From NCBI GenBank assembly GCA_963971305.1, contig OZ020307.1:51209702-51273701 (forward strand): a DNA stretch of 64,000 bases. Reading direction: 5' to 3'. This stretch comes from Arcuatula senhousia. Taxonomy: Eukaryota; Mollusca; Bivalvia; Mytilida; Mytilidae. Shown here one piece after another: positions 48,136 to 60,900 of the stretch (position 1 is its first letter; each line of letters opens with the position of its first letter). The translations under genes were made by a program, and so were the position numbers. The notes under the pieces were generated by a model. The model ran no database searches and was not told the origin of the DNA. It saw only the letters and a list, made by a program, of their open reading frames with translations.

Positions 48136-50149
48136 CAAAATAACGGTTTATGAGTCAAAAGTTAAGTTAGTGTTAGGGGTTAAGTAAGGGTTAGGGTTAA
48201 CGCCAACCCTAACCCTAATTTTCATCTACTGTAAAATCAAAATCTAAAACTATTACATACGAATGAAAGTGAACATTTTCAAACTACTCGACAATAATTG
48301 AAATATTTTTCACTCAAAATAACAGTTTATGAGCTAAAATTTAGGTTCGAGTAAGGGTTTAAATAAGGGTTAGGGTTAACGCCAACCCTAACCCTTACCC
48401 TGGTTTTAATATATTGTAAAATTAAAATAAACGACACGAATATAGCAATGAAAGTGAACATTTTCGAACTACTGGTTAAGAATTTTAATACTTTTCTCTC
48501 AAAAAAACGGTTTATGAGTCAAAAGTTAAGTTAGTGTTAGGGGTTAAGTTAGGGTTAGGATTAATGCCAACCCTAACCCTAACCCTGATTTTGATATATT
48601 GTAAAATTAAAAGTAAAGACACGAATATAACAATACAAGTGAACATTTTCGAACAACTGGTCAAGAATTGAAGTACTTTTTTCTCAAAATAACGGTTTTT
48701 GAGTAAAAAGTTAAGTTAGTGTTAGGGGTTAAGTTAGGGTGAGGGCCAACCCTAATCTTAATTTTCATCTATTGTAAAATCAAAATCTAAAACTATTACA
48801 TACGAATGAAAGCAATCATTTCAAACTTTTCGACAAAAATTGAAATATTTGTCACTCAAAATAACTGTTTATGAGCAAAAATTTAGGTTTGAGTAAGGGT
48901 TTAGATAAGGGTTAGGGTTTAACAACGACCCTAACCCTAACCCTGATTTTGATATATTGTAAAATTGAACCTAACAATGAAAGTGATCATTTTCGAACTC
49001 CTCGTCAACAATTGAAATGTTTTCCCTCAAAATAACGGTTTATGAGCTAAAAGTTAAGTAAGTGTTAGGGTTTAAATTAAGTTAGTGTCAGGGGTTAAGT
49101 TAGGGAGAGGGCTAACGCCAATTGTAACCCTCACCTTATTTTTCATCTATTGTAAAATTAAAATCTAAAACTATTACATACGAATGAAAGTGAACATTTC
49201 AAACTACTCGACAAAAATTGAAATATTTGTCACTCAAAATAACAGTTTATGACCTAAAATTTAGGTTCGAGTAAGGGTTTGAATAAACGTTAGGGTTAAC
49301 ACCAACCCTAACCCTAACCCTGATTTTGATATATTGTAAAATTAAAAGTAAAGACACGAATATAACAATAAAAGTGAACGTTTTCGAACTACTGGTCAAG
49401 AATTGAAATAATTTTCTCTCAAAATAACGGTTTATGAGTCAAAACTTAAGTTAGGGTTACGGTTAACGCCAACCCTAACCCTAACACTAATTTAAATCTA
49501 TTGTAAAATCAAAATCTAAAACTATTATATGCGAATGAAAGTGAACATTTTCAAAGTACTCGACAATAATTGAAATATTTGACACTCAAATAACAGTTTA
49601 TGAGCAAAAATATAGGATCGAGTTAGGGTTTACATATGGTTTAGGTTTAACGCCAACCCTAGCCTTAACCCTGATTTTGATATCTTGTAAAATTAAAAAT
49701 AAAGACACGAATATAACAATACAAGTGAACATTTTGGAACAACTGGTCAAGAATTGAAATACTTTTTTCTCAAAATAACGCTTTTTGAGTAAAAAGTTAA
49801 ATTAGTGTTAGGGGTTAAGTAAGGGTTAGGGCTAACGCCAACCCTAACCCTAATCTTAATTTTCATCTATTGTTAAATCAAAATCTAAAACTATTACATA
49901 CGAATGAAAGTGAACATTTCAAACTTCTCGACAAAAAGTGAAATATTTGTCACTCAAAATAACAGTTTATGAGCTAAAATTTAGGTTCGAGTAAGGGTTA
50001 AAATAAAGATTAGGGTTAACGTCAACCCTAACTCTGATTTAGATATATTGTAAAATTAAAAGTAAAGACACGAATATAACAATGAAAGTGAACATTTTCG
50101 AACTACTGGTCAAGAATTGAAATACTTTTCTCTCAAAATAACAGTTTAT

Positions 50150-53030
50150 GAGTCAAAAGTTAAGTTAGTGTTAGGGGTTAAGTTAGGGTTAGGGTTAACG
50201 CCAACCCTAACCCTAATTTTCATCTATTGTAAAATCAAAGTCTAAAACTATTACAGACGAATGAAAGTGAACATTTTCAAACTACTCGACAATAATTGAA
50301 ATATTTGTCACTCAAAATAACAGTTTATGAGCCAAAATTTAGATTCGAGTAAGGGTTAAAATAAAGGTTAGGGTTAACGCCAACCCTAACTCTGATTTAG
50401 ATATATTGTAAAATTAAAAGTAAAGACACGAATATAACAATGAAAGTGAACATTTTCGAACTACTGGTCAAGAATTGAAATACTTTTCTCTCAAAATAAC
50501 GGTTTATCAGTCAAAAGTTAAGTAAGTGTTAGGGGTTAAGTTAGGGTTAGGGTTAACGGCAACCCTAACCCTAACCCTACTTTTCATCTATTGTAAAATC
50601 AAAGTCTAAAACTATTACATACGAATGAAAGTGAACATTTTCAAACTACTCGACAATAATTGAAATATTTGTCACTCAAAATAACAGTTTATGAGCTACA
50701 ATTAAGGTTCCAGTAAGGGTTAAAATAAAGGTTAGGGTTAACGCCAACCCTAACCCTAACCCTGATTTTGATATATTGTAAAATTAAAAGTAAAGACACG
50801 AATATAACAATGAAAGTGAACATTTTCGAACTACTGGTCAAGAATTGAAATGCTTTTCTCTAAAAATAACAGTTTATGAGTCAAAAGTTTAGTTAGTGTT
50901 AGGGGTTAAGTTAGGGTTAGGGTTAACGCCAACCCTAACCCTAATTTTCATCTATTGTAAAATCAAAGTCTAAAACTATTACATACGAATGAAAGTGAAC
51001 ATTTTCAAACTACTCGACAATAATTGAAATATTTGTCACTCAAAATAACAGTTTATGAGCTAAAATTTAGGTTCGAGTAAGGGTTGAAATAAAGGTTAGG
51101 TTTAACGCCAACCCTAACCCTAACCCTGATTTAGATATATTGTAAAATTAAAAGTAAAGACACGAATATAACAATGAAAGTGAACATTTTCGAACTACTG
51201 GTCAAGAATTGAAATACTTTTCTCTCAAAATAACAGTTTATGAGTTAAGTTAGTGTTAGGGGTTAAGTTAGGGTTAGGGTTAACGCCAACCCTTACCCTA
51301 ATTTTCATCTATTGTAAATTCAAAGTCTAAAACTATTACATACGAATGAAAGTGAACATTTTCAAACTACTCGACAATAATTGAAATATTTGTCACTCAA
51401 AATAACAGTTTATGAGCTAAAATTTAGGTTCGAGTAAGGGTTAAAATAAAGGTTAGGGTGAACGCCAACCCTAACCCTGATTTAGATATATTGTAAAATT
51501 AAAAGTAAAGACACGAATATAACAATGAAAGTGAACATTTTCGAACTACTGGTCAAGAATTGAAATACTTTTCTCTCAAAATAACAGTTTATGAGTCAAA
51601 AGTTAAGTTAGTGTTAGGGGTTAAGTTAGGGTTAGGGTTAACGCCAACCCTAACCCTAATTTTCATCTATTGTAAAATCAAAGTCTAAAACTATTACAGA
51701 CGAATGAAAGTGAACATTTTCAAACTACTCGACAATAATTGAAATATTTGTCACTCAAAATAACAGTTTATGAGCCAAAATTTAGATTCGAGTAAGGGTT
51801 AAAATAAAGGTTAGGGTTAACGCCAACCCTAACTCTGATTTAGATATATTGTAAAATTAAAAGTAAAGACACGAATATAACAATGAAAGTGAACATTTTC
51901 GAACTACTGGTCAAGAATTGAAATACTTTTCTCTCAAAATAACGGTTTATCAGTCAAAAGTTAAGTAAGTGTTAGGGGTTAAGTTAGGGTTAGGGTTAAC
52001 GGCAACCCTAACCCTAACCCTACTTTTCATCTATTGTAAAATCAAAGTCTAAAACTATTACATACGAATGAAAGTGAACATTTTCAAACTACTCGACAAT
52101 AATTGAAATATTTGTCACTCAAAATAACAGTTTATGAGCTACAATTAAGGTTCCAGTAAGGGTTAAAATAAAGGTTAGGGTTAACGCCAACCCTAACCCT
52201 AACCCTGATTTTGATATATTGTAAAATTAAAAGTAAAGACACGAATATAACAATGAAAGTGAACATTTTCGAACTACTGGTCAAGAATTGAAATGCTTTT
52301 CTCTAAAAATAACAGTTTATGAGTCAAAAGTTTAGTTAGTGTTAGGGGTTAAGTTAGGGTTAGGGTTAACGCCAACCCTAACCCTAATTTTCATCTATTG
52401 TAAAATCAAAGTCTAAAACTATTACATACGAATGAAAGTGAACATTTTCAAACTACTCGACAATAATTGAAATATTTGTCACTCAAAATAACAGTTTATG
52501 AGCTAAAATTTAGGTTCGAGTAAGGGTTGAAATAAAGGTTAGGGTTAACGCCAACCCTAACCCTAACCCTGATTTAGATATATTGTAAAATTAAAAGTAA
52601 AGACACGAATATAACAATGAAAGTGAACATTTTCGAACTACTGGTCAAGAATTGAAATACTTTTCTCTCAAAATAACGGTTTATGAGTCAAAAGTCAAGT
52701 TAATGTTAGGGGTTAAGTTAGGGTTGGGGTTAACGGCAACCCTAACCCTAACCCTACTTTTCATCTATTGTAAAATCAAAGTCTAAAACTATTACATACG
52801 AATGAAAGTGAAAATTTTCAAACTACTCGACAATAATTGAAATATTTGTCACTCAAAATAACAGTTTATGAGCTAAAATTTAGATTCGAGTAAGGGTTAA
52901 AATAAAGGTTAGGGTTAACGCCAACCCTAACTCTGATTTAGATATATTGTAAAATTAAAAGTAAAGACACGAATATAACAATGAAAGTGAACATTTTCGA
53001 ACTACTGGTCAAGAATTGAAATACTTTTCT
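50150..53030 (+). repeat. 1443-bp higher-order repeat
   Basis: The variant ATTACAGACGAATG occurs at about 50,250 and 51,693, and GGTTTATCAGTC at 50,501 and 51,944. Both offsets are 1443 bp. The unit is four dimers, one shortened by about 10 bp (TATGAGTTAAGTTAG near 51,240, where others have GAGTCAAAAGTTAAG). The same shortened unit recurs near 62,255. Confidence 0.8.
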
Positions 53031-53929
53031 CTCAAAATAACGGTTTATCAGTCAAAAGTTAAGTTAGTGTTAGGGGTTAAGTTAGGGTTAGGGTTAACGG
53101 CAACCCTAACCCTAACCCTACTTTTCATCTATTGTAAAATCAAAGTCTAAAACTATTACATACGAATGAAAGTGAACATTTTCAAACTACTCGACAATAA
53201 TTGAAATATTTGTCACTCAAAATAACAGTTTATGAGCTAAAATTTAGGTTCGAGTAAGGGTTGAAATAAAGGTTAGGGTTAACGCCAACCCTAACCCTAA
53301 CCCTGATTTAGATATATTGTAAAATTAAAAGTAAAGACACGAATATAACAATGAAAGTGAACATTTTCGAACTACTGGTCAAGAATTGAAATACTTTTCT
53401 CTCAAAATAACGGTTTATGAGTCAAAAGTCAAGTTAGTGTTAGGGGTTAAGTTAGGGTTGGGGTTAACGGCAACCCTAACCCTAACCCTACTTTTCATCT
53501 ATTGTAAAATCAAAGTCTAAAACTATTACATACGAATGAAAGTGAAAATTTTCAAACTACTCGACAATAATTGAAATATTTGTCACTCAAAATAACAGTT
53601 TATGAGCTACAATTAAGGTTCCAGTAAGGGTTAAAATAAAGGTTAGGGTTAACGTCAACCCTAACCCTAACCCTGATTTTGATATATTGTAAAATTAAAA
53701 GTAAAGACACGAATATAACAATGAAAGTGAACATTTTCGAACTACTGGTCAAGAATTGAAATACTTTTCTCTCAAAATAACGGTTTATGAGTCAAAAGTT
53801 AAGTTAGTGTTAGGGGTTAAGTAAGGGTTAGGGTTAACGCCAAGCCTAACCCTAACACTAATTTTCATCTATTGTAAAATCAAAATCTAAAACTATTACA
53901 TACGAATGAAAGTAAACATTTTCAAACTA

Positions 53930-54110
53930 CTCGACAATAATTGAAATATTTGTCACTCAAAATAACAGTTTATGAGCTAAAATTTATGTTCGAATAAGGG
54001 TTAAAATTAAGGTTAGGGTTAACGCCAACCCTAACCCTAATTTTCATCTATTGTAAAATCAAAGTCTAAAACTATTACATACGAATGAAAGTGAACATTT
54101 TCAAACTACT
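53930..54110 (+). repeat. B/A hybrid satellite monomer
   Basis: The unit begins as B (TTTGTCACTCAAAATAAC, GAGCTAAAATTTATG) and passes through GGTTAGGGTTAACGCC. It then carries the A-type tail TTTTCATCTATTG with CAAAGTCTAAAAC, and the next monomer is B. This is the reciprocal orientation of the A/B hybrids in subfamily II, again with the switch in the hairpin core. Confidence 0.82.
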
Positions 54111-55554
54111 CGACAATAATTGAAATATTTGTCACTCAAAATAATAGTTTATGAGCTAAAATTTAGGTTCGAGTAAGGGTTAAAATAAAGGTTAGGGTTA
54201 ACGCCAACCCTAACCCTAACCCTGATTTAGATATATTGTAAAATTAAAAGTAAAGACACGAATATAACAATGAAAGTGAACATTTTCGAACTACTGGTCA
54301 AGAATTGAAATACTTTTCTCTCAAAATAACGGTTTATGAGTCAAAAGTCAAGTTAGTGTTAGGGGTTAAGTGAGGGTTGGGGTTAACGGCAACCCTAACC
54401 CTAACCCCACTTTTCATCTATTGTAAAATCAAAGTCTAAAACTATTACATACGAATGAAAGTGAAAATTTTCAAACTACTCGACAATAATTGAAATATTT
54501 GTCACTCAAAATGACAGTTTATGAGCTAAAATTTAGGCTCGAGTAAGGGTTAAAATAAAGGTTAGGGTTAACGCCAACCCTAACCCTAACCCTGATTTAG
54601 ATATATTGTAAAATTAAAAGTAAATACACGAATATAACAATGAAAGTGAACATTTTCGAACTAATGGTCAAGAATTGAAATACTTTTCTCTTAAAATAAC
54701 GGTTTATCAGTCAAAAGTTAAGTTAGTGTTAGGGGTTAAGTTAGTGTTAGGGGTTAAGTTAGGGTTAGGGTTAACGGCAACCCTAACCCTAACCCTACTT
54801 TTCATCTATTGTAAAATCAAAGTCTAAAATTATTACATACGAATGAAAGTGAACATTTTCAAACTACTCGACAATAATTGAAATATTTGTCACTCAAAAT
54901 AACAGTTTATGAGCTAAAATTTAGATTCGAGTAAGGGTTAAAATAAAGGTTAGGGTTAACGCCAACCCTAACTCTGATTTAGATATATTGTAAAATTAAA
55001 AGTAAAGACACGAATATAACAATGAAAGTGAACATTTTCGAACTACTGGTCAAGAATTGAAATACTTTTCTCTCAAAATAACGGTTTATCAGTCAAAAGT
55101 TAAGTTAGTGTTAGGGGTTAAGTTAGGGTTAGGGTTAACGGCAACCCTAACCCTAACCCTACTTTTCATCTATTGTAAAATCAAAGTCTAAAACTATTAC
55201 ATACGAATGAAAGTGAACATTTTCAAACTACTCGACAATAATTGAAATATTTGTCACTCAAAATAACAGTTTATGAGCTACAATTAAGGTTCCAGTAAGG
55301 GTTAAAATAAAGGTTAGGGTTAACGCCAACCCTAACCCTAACCCTAATTTTGATATATTGTAAAATTAAAAGTAAAGACACGAATATAACAATGAAAGTG
55401 AACATTTTCGAACTACTGGTCAAGAAATGAAATTCTTTTCTCTAAAAATAACAGTTTATGAGTCAAAAGTCAAGTTAGTGTTAGGGGTTAAGTTAGGGTT
55501 AGGGTTAACGGCAACCCTAACCCTAATTTTCATCTATTGTAAAATCAAAGTCTA

Positions 55555-57906
55555 AAACTATTACATACGAATGAAAGTGAACATTTTCAAACTACTCGAC
55601 AATAATTGAAATATTTGTCACTCAAAATAACAGTTTATGAGCTAAAATTTAGGTTCGAGTAAGGGTTAAAATAAAGGTTAGGGTTAACGCCAACCCTAAC
55701 CCTAACCCTGATTTAGATATATTGTAAAATTAAAAGTAAAGACACGAATATAACAATGAAAGTGAACATTTTCGAACTACTGGTCAAGAATTGAAATACT
55801 TTTCTCTCAAAATAACAGTTTATGAGTCAAAAGTCACGTTAGTGTTAGGGGTTAAGTTAGGGTTGGGGTTAACGGCAACCCTAACCCTAACCCTACTTTT
55901 CATCTATTGTAAAATCAAAGTCTAAAACTATTACATACGAATGAAAGTGAAAATTTTCAAACTACTCGACAATAATTGAAATATTTGTCACTCAAAATGA
56001 CAGTTTATGAGCTAAAATTTAGGCTCGAGTAAGGGTTAAAATAAAGGTTAGGGTTAACGCCAACCCTAACCCTAACCCTGATTTAGATATATTGTAAAAT
56101 TAAAAGTAAATACACGAATATAACAATGAAAGTGAACATTTTCGAACTAATGGTCAAGAATTGAAATACTTTTCTCTTAAAATAACGGTTTATCAGTCAA
56201 AAGTTAAGTTAGTGTTAGGGGTTAAGTTAGGGTTAGGGTTAACGGCAACCCTAACCCTAACCCTACTTTTCATCTATTGTAAAATCAAAATCTAAAATTA
56301 TTACATACGAATGAAAGTGAACATTTTCAAACTACTCGACAATAATTGAAATATTTGTCACTCAAAATAACAGTTTATGAGCTAAAATTTAGGTTCGAGT
56401 AAGGGTTAAAATAAAGGTTAGGGTTAACGCCAACCCTAACCCTAACCCTGATTTAGATATATTGTAAAATTAAAAGTAAAGACACGAATATAACAATGAA
56501 AGTGAACATTTTCGAACTACTGGTCAAGAATTGAAATACTTTTCTCTCAAAATAACAGTTTATGAGTCAAAAGTCACGTTAGTGTTAGGGGTTAAGTTAG
56601 GGTTGGGGTTAACGGCAACCCTAACCCTAACCCTACTTTTCATCTATTGTAAAATCAAAGTCTAAAACTATTACATACGAATGAAAGTGAAAATTTTCAA
56701 ACTACTCGACAATAATTGAAATATTTGTCACTCAAAATGACAGTTTATGAGCTAAAATTTAGGCTCGAGTAAGGGTTAAAATAAAGGTTAGGGTTAACGC
56801 CAACCCTAACCCTAACCCTGATTTAGATATATTGTAAAATTAAAAGTAAATACACGAATATAACAATGAAAGTGAACATTTTCGAACTAATGGTCAAGAA
56901 TTGAAATACTTTTCTCTTAAAATAACGGTTTATCAGTCAAAAGTTAAGTTAGTGTTAGGGGTTAAGTTAGGGTTAGGGTTAACGGCAACCCTAACCCTAA
57001 CCCTACTTTTCATCTATTGTAAAATCAAAATCTAAAATTATTACATACGAATGAAAGTGAACATTTTCAAACTACTCGACAATAATTGAAATATTTGTCA
57101 CTCAAAATAACAGTTTATGAGCTAAAATTTAGGTTCGAGTAAGGGTTAAAATAAAGGTTAGGGTTAACGCCAACCCTAACCCTAACCCTGATTTAGATAT
57201 ATTGTAAAATTAAAAGTAAAGACACGAATATAACAATGAAAGTGAACATTTTCGAACTACTGGTCAAGAATTGAAATACTTTTCTCTCAAAATAACAGTT
57301 TATGAGTCAAAAGTCACGTTAGTGTTAGGGGTTAAGTTAGGGTTGGGGTTAACGGCAACCCTAACCCTAACCCTACTTTTCATCTATTGTAAAATCAAAG
57401 TCTAAAACTATTACATACGAATGAAAGTGAAAATTTTCAAACTACTCGACAATAATTGAAATATTTGTCACTCAAAATGACAGTTTATGAGCTAAAATTT
57501 AGGCTCGAGTAAGGGTTAAAATAAAGGTTAGGGTTAACGCCAACCCTAACCCTAACCCTGATTTAGATATATTGTAAAATTAAAAGTAAATACACGAATA
57601 TAACAATGAAAGTGAACATTTTCGAACTAATGGTCAAGAATTGAAATACTTTTCTCTTAAAATAACGGTTTATCAGTCAAAAGTTAAGTTAGTGTTAGGG
57701 GTTAAGTTAGGGTTAGGGTTAACGGCAACCCTAACCCTAACCCTACTTTTCATCTATTGTAAAATCAAAATCTAAAATTATTACATACGAATGAAAGTGA
57801 ACATTTTCAAACTACTCGACAATAATTGAAATATTTGTCACTCAAAATAACAGTTTATGAGCTAAAATTTAGGTTCGAGTAAGGGTTAAAATAAAGGTTA
57901 GGGTTA
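55555..57906 (+). repeat. 740-bp higher-order repeat, about 3.2 copies
   Basis: The private variant AAGTCACGTT occurs at 55831, 56571 and 57311, steps of exactly 740 bp (two 370-bp dimers). The linked marks CAAAATGACAG, TTTAGGCTCGAG, AAATACACGAAT, CGAACTAATGG and TCTCTTAAAATAAC recur with it. I see no difference between the copies. The periodicity ends near 57,906, where a hexamer is lost (CCAACCCTAACCCTGATTT). These are probably the youngest duplications in the window. Confidence 0.9.
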
Positions 57907-60900
57907 ACGCCAACCCTAACCCTGATTTAGATATATTGTAAAATTAAAAGTAAAGACACGAATATAACAATGAAAGTGAACATTTTCGAACTACTGGTCA
58001 AGAATTGAAATACTTTTCTCTCAAAATAACGGTTTATGAGTCAAAAGTTAAGTTGGTGTTAGGGGTTAAGTTAGGGTTAGGGTTAGCGGCAACCCTAACC
58101 CTAACCCTACTTTTCATCTATTGTAAAATCAAAGTCTAAAACTATTACATACGAATGAAAGTGAACATTTTCAAACTACTCGACAATAATTGAAATATTT
58201 GTCACTCAAAATAACAGTTTATGAGCTAAAATTTAGGTTCGAGTAAGGGTTAAAATAAAGGTTAGGGTTAACGTCAACCCTAACTCTGATTTAGATATAT
58301 TGTAAAATTAAAAGTAAAGACACGAATATAACAATGAAAGTGAACATTTTCGAACTACTGGTCAAGAATTGAAATACTTTTCTCTCAAAATAACAGTTTA
58401 TGAGTCAAAAGTTAAGTTAGTGTTAGGGGTTAAGTTAGGGTTAGGGTTAACGCCAACCCTAACCCTAATTTTCATCTATTGTAAAATCAAAGTCTAAAAC
58501 TATTACAGACGAATGAAAGTGAACATTTTCAAACTACTCGACAATAATTCAAATATTTGTCAATCAAAAGAACAGTTTATGAGCTAAAATTTAGATTCGA
58601 GTAAGGGTTAAAACAAAGGTTAGGGTTAACGCCAACCCTAACTCTGATTTAGATATATTGTAAAATTAAAAGTAAAGACACGAATATAACAATGAAAGTG
58701 AACATTTTCGAACTACTGGTCAAGAATTGAAATACTTTTCTCTCAAAATAACGGTTTATGAGTCAAAAGTTAAGTTAGTGTTAGGGGTAAAGTTAGGGTT
58801 AGGGTTAACGCCAACCCTAACCCTAACCCTAATTTTCATGTATTGTAAAATCAAAATCTAAAACTATTACATACGAATGAAAGTGATCATTTAAAAACTA
58901 CTTGTCAATAATTGGAATACTTTTATCTCAAATTAACGGTTGATGAGTCAAACATTAAGTTAGTGTTAGGGGTTAAGTTAGGGTTAGGATTAACGCCAAC
59001 CCTTACCCTAACCTTAATTTTCATGTATTGTAAAATCAAAATTTAAAACTATTACATACGAATGAAAGTGAACATTTTCAAACTACTCGACAATAATTGA
59101 AATATTTGTCACTCAAAATAACAGTTTATGAGCTACAATTAAGGTTCCAGTAAGGGTTAAAATAAAGGTAAGGGTTAACGCCAACCCTAACCCTAACCCT
59201 GATTTTGATATATTGTAAAATTAAAAGTAAAGACACGAATATAACAATGAAAGTGAACATTTTCGAACTACTGGTCAAGAATTGAAATACTTTTCTCTAA
59301 AAATAACAGTTTATCAGTCAAAAGTTTAGTTAGTGTTAGGGGTTAAGTAAGGGTTAGGGTTAACGGCAACCCTAACCTTAATTTTCATCTATTGTAAAAT
59401 CAAAGTCTAAAATTATTACATACCAATGAAAGTGAACATTTTCAAACTACTCGACAATAATTGAAATATTTGTCACTCAAAATAACAGTTTATGAGCTAA
59501 AATTTATGTTCGAGTAAGGGTTAAAATAAAGGTTAGGGTTAACGCCAACCCTAACCCTAACCCTGATTTAGATATATTGTAAAATTAAAAGTAAAGACAC
59601 GAATATAACAATGAAAGGGAACATTTTCGAACTACTGGTCAAGAATTGAAATACTTTTCTCTCAAACTAATGGTTTATGAGTCAAAAGTCAAGTTAGTGT
59701 TAGGGGTTAAGTTAGGGTTAGGGTTAACGGCAACCCTAACCCTAACCCTACTTTTCATCTATTGTAAAATCAAAATCTAAAACTATTACATACGAATGAA
59801 AGTAAACATTTCAAACTACTCGACAATAATTGAAATATTTGTCACTCAAAATATCAGTTTATGAGCTACAATTTAGGTTCGAGTTAGGGTTTAAATAAGG
59901 GTTAGGGTTAACGCCAACCCTAACCCTGATTTTGATATATTGTAAAATTAAAAGTAAAGACACCAATATAACAATGAAAGTGAACATTTTCGAACTACTG
60001 GTCAAGAATTGAAATATTTTTCTCTCAAAATAACGGTTTATGAGTCAAAAGTTAAGTTAGTGTTAGGGGTTAAGTAAGGGTTAGGGTTAACGCCAAGCCT
60101 AACCCTAACACTAATTTTCATCTATTGTAAAATCAAAATCTAAAACTATTACATACGAATGAAAGTAAACATTTTCAAACTACTCGACAATAATTGAAAT
60201 ATTTGTCACTCAAAATAACAGTTTATGAGCTAAAATTTAGGTTCGAGTAAGGGTTAAAATAAAGGTTAGGGTTAACGCCAACCCTAACCCTAACCCTGAT
60301 TTAGATATATTGTAAAATTAAAAGTAAAGACACGAATATAACAATGCAAGTGAACATTTTCGAACTACTGGTCAAGAATTGAAATACTTTTCTCTCAAAA
60401 TAACAGTTTATGAGTCAAAAGTTAAGTAAGTGTTAGGGGTTAAGTAAGGGTTAGGGTTAACAGCAACCCTAACCCTAACCCTACTTTTCATTTATTGTAA
60501 AATCAAAGTCTAAAACTATTACATACGAATGAAAGTGAACATTTTCAAACTACTCGACAATAATTGAAATATTTGTCACTCAAAATAACAGTTTATGAGC
60601 TAAAATTTAGGTTCGAGTAAGGGTTAAAATAAAGGTTAGGGTTAACGCCAACCCTAACCCTAACCCTGATTTAGATATATTGTAAAATTAAAAGTAAAGA
60701 CACGAATATAACAATGAAAGTGAACATTTTCGAACTACTGGTCAAGAATTGAAATACTTTTCTCTCAAAATAACGGTTTATGAGTCAAAAGTTAAGTTAG
60801 TGTTAGGGGTTAAGTAAGGGTTAGGGTTAACAGCAACCCTAACCCTAACCCTACTTTTCATCTATTGTAAAATCAAAGTCTAAAACTATTACATACGAAT

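Larger units (their letters stand above)
46561..50030 (+). repeat. Divergent, eroded satellite zone
   Basis: Units are still recognisable as A/B monomers but carry many more private substitutions and indels than on either side. Examples are GCAAACTACTCGAC, TTTAACAACGACCC, AAATCAATCATTTC-like changes near 48,815, TTAAATTAAGTTAGTGTC and AGGGAGAGGGCTAACGCC. Several units are shortened. Near 47,275 a B tail (GATAATGGAAG) joins directly to an A TTAGGG arm. Near 48,120 a B start runs into an A body. Low homogenisation is typical of a boundary between independently evolving blocks. No gene is visible. Confidence 0.85.
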
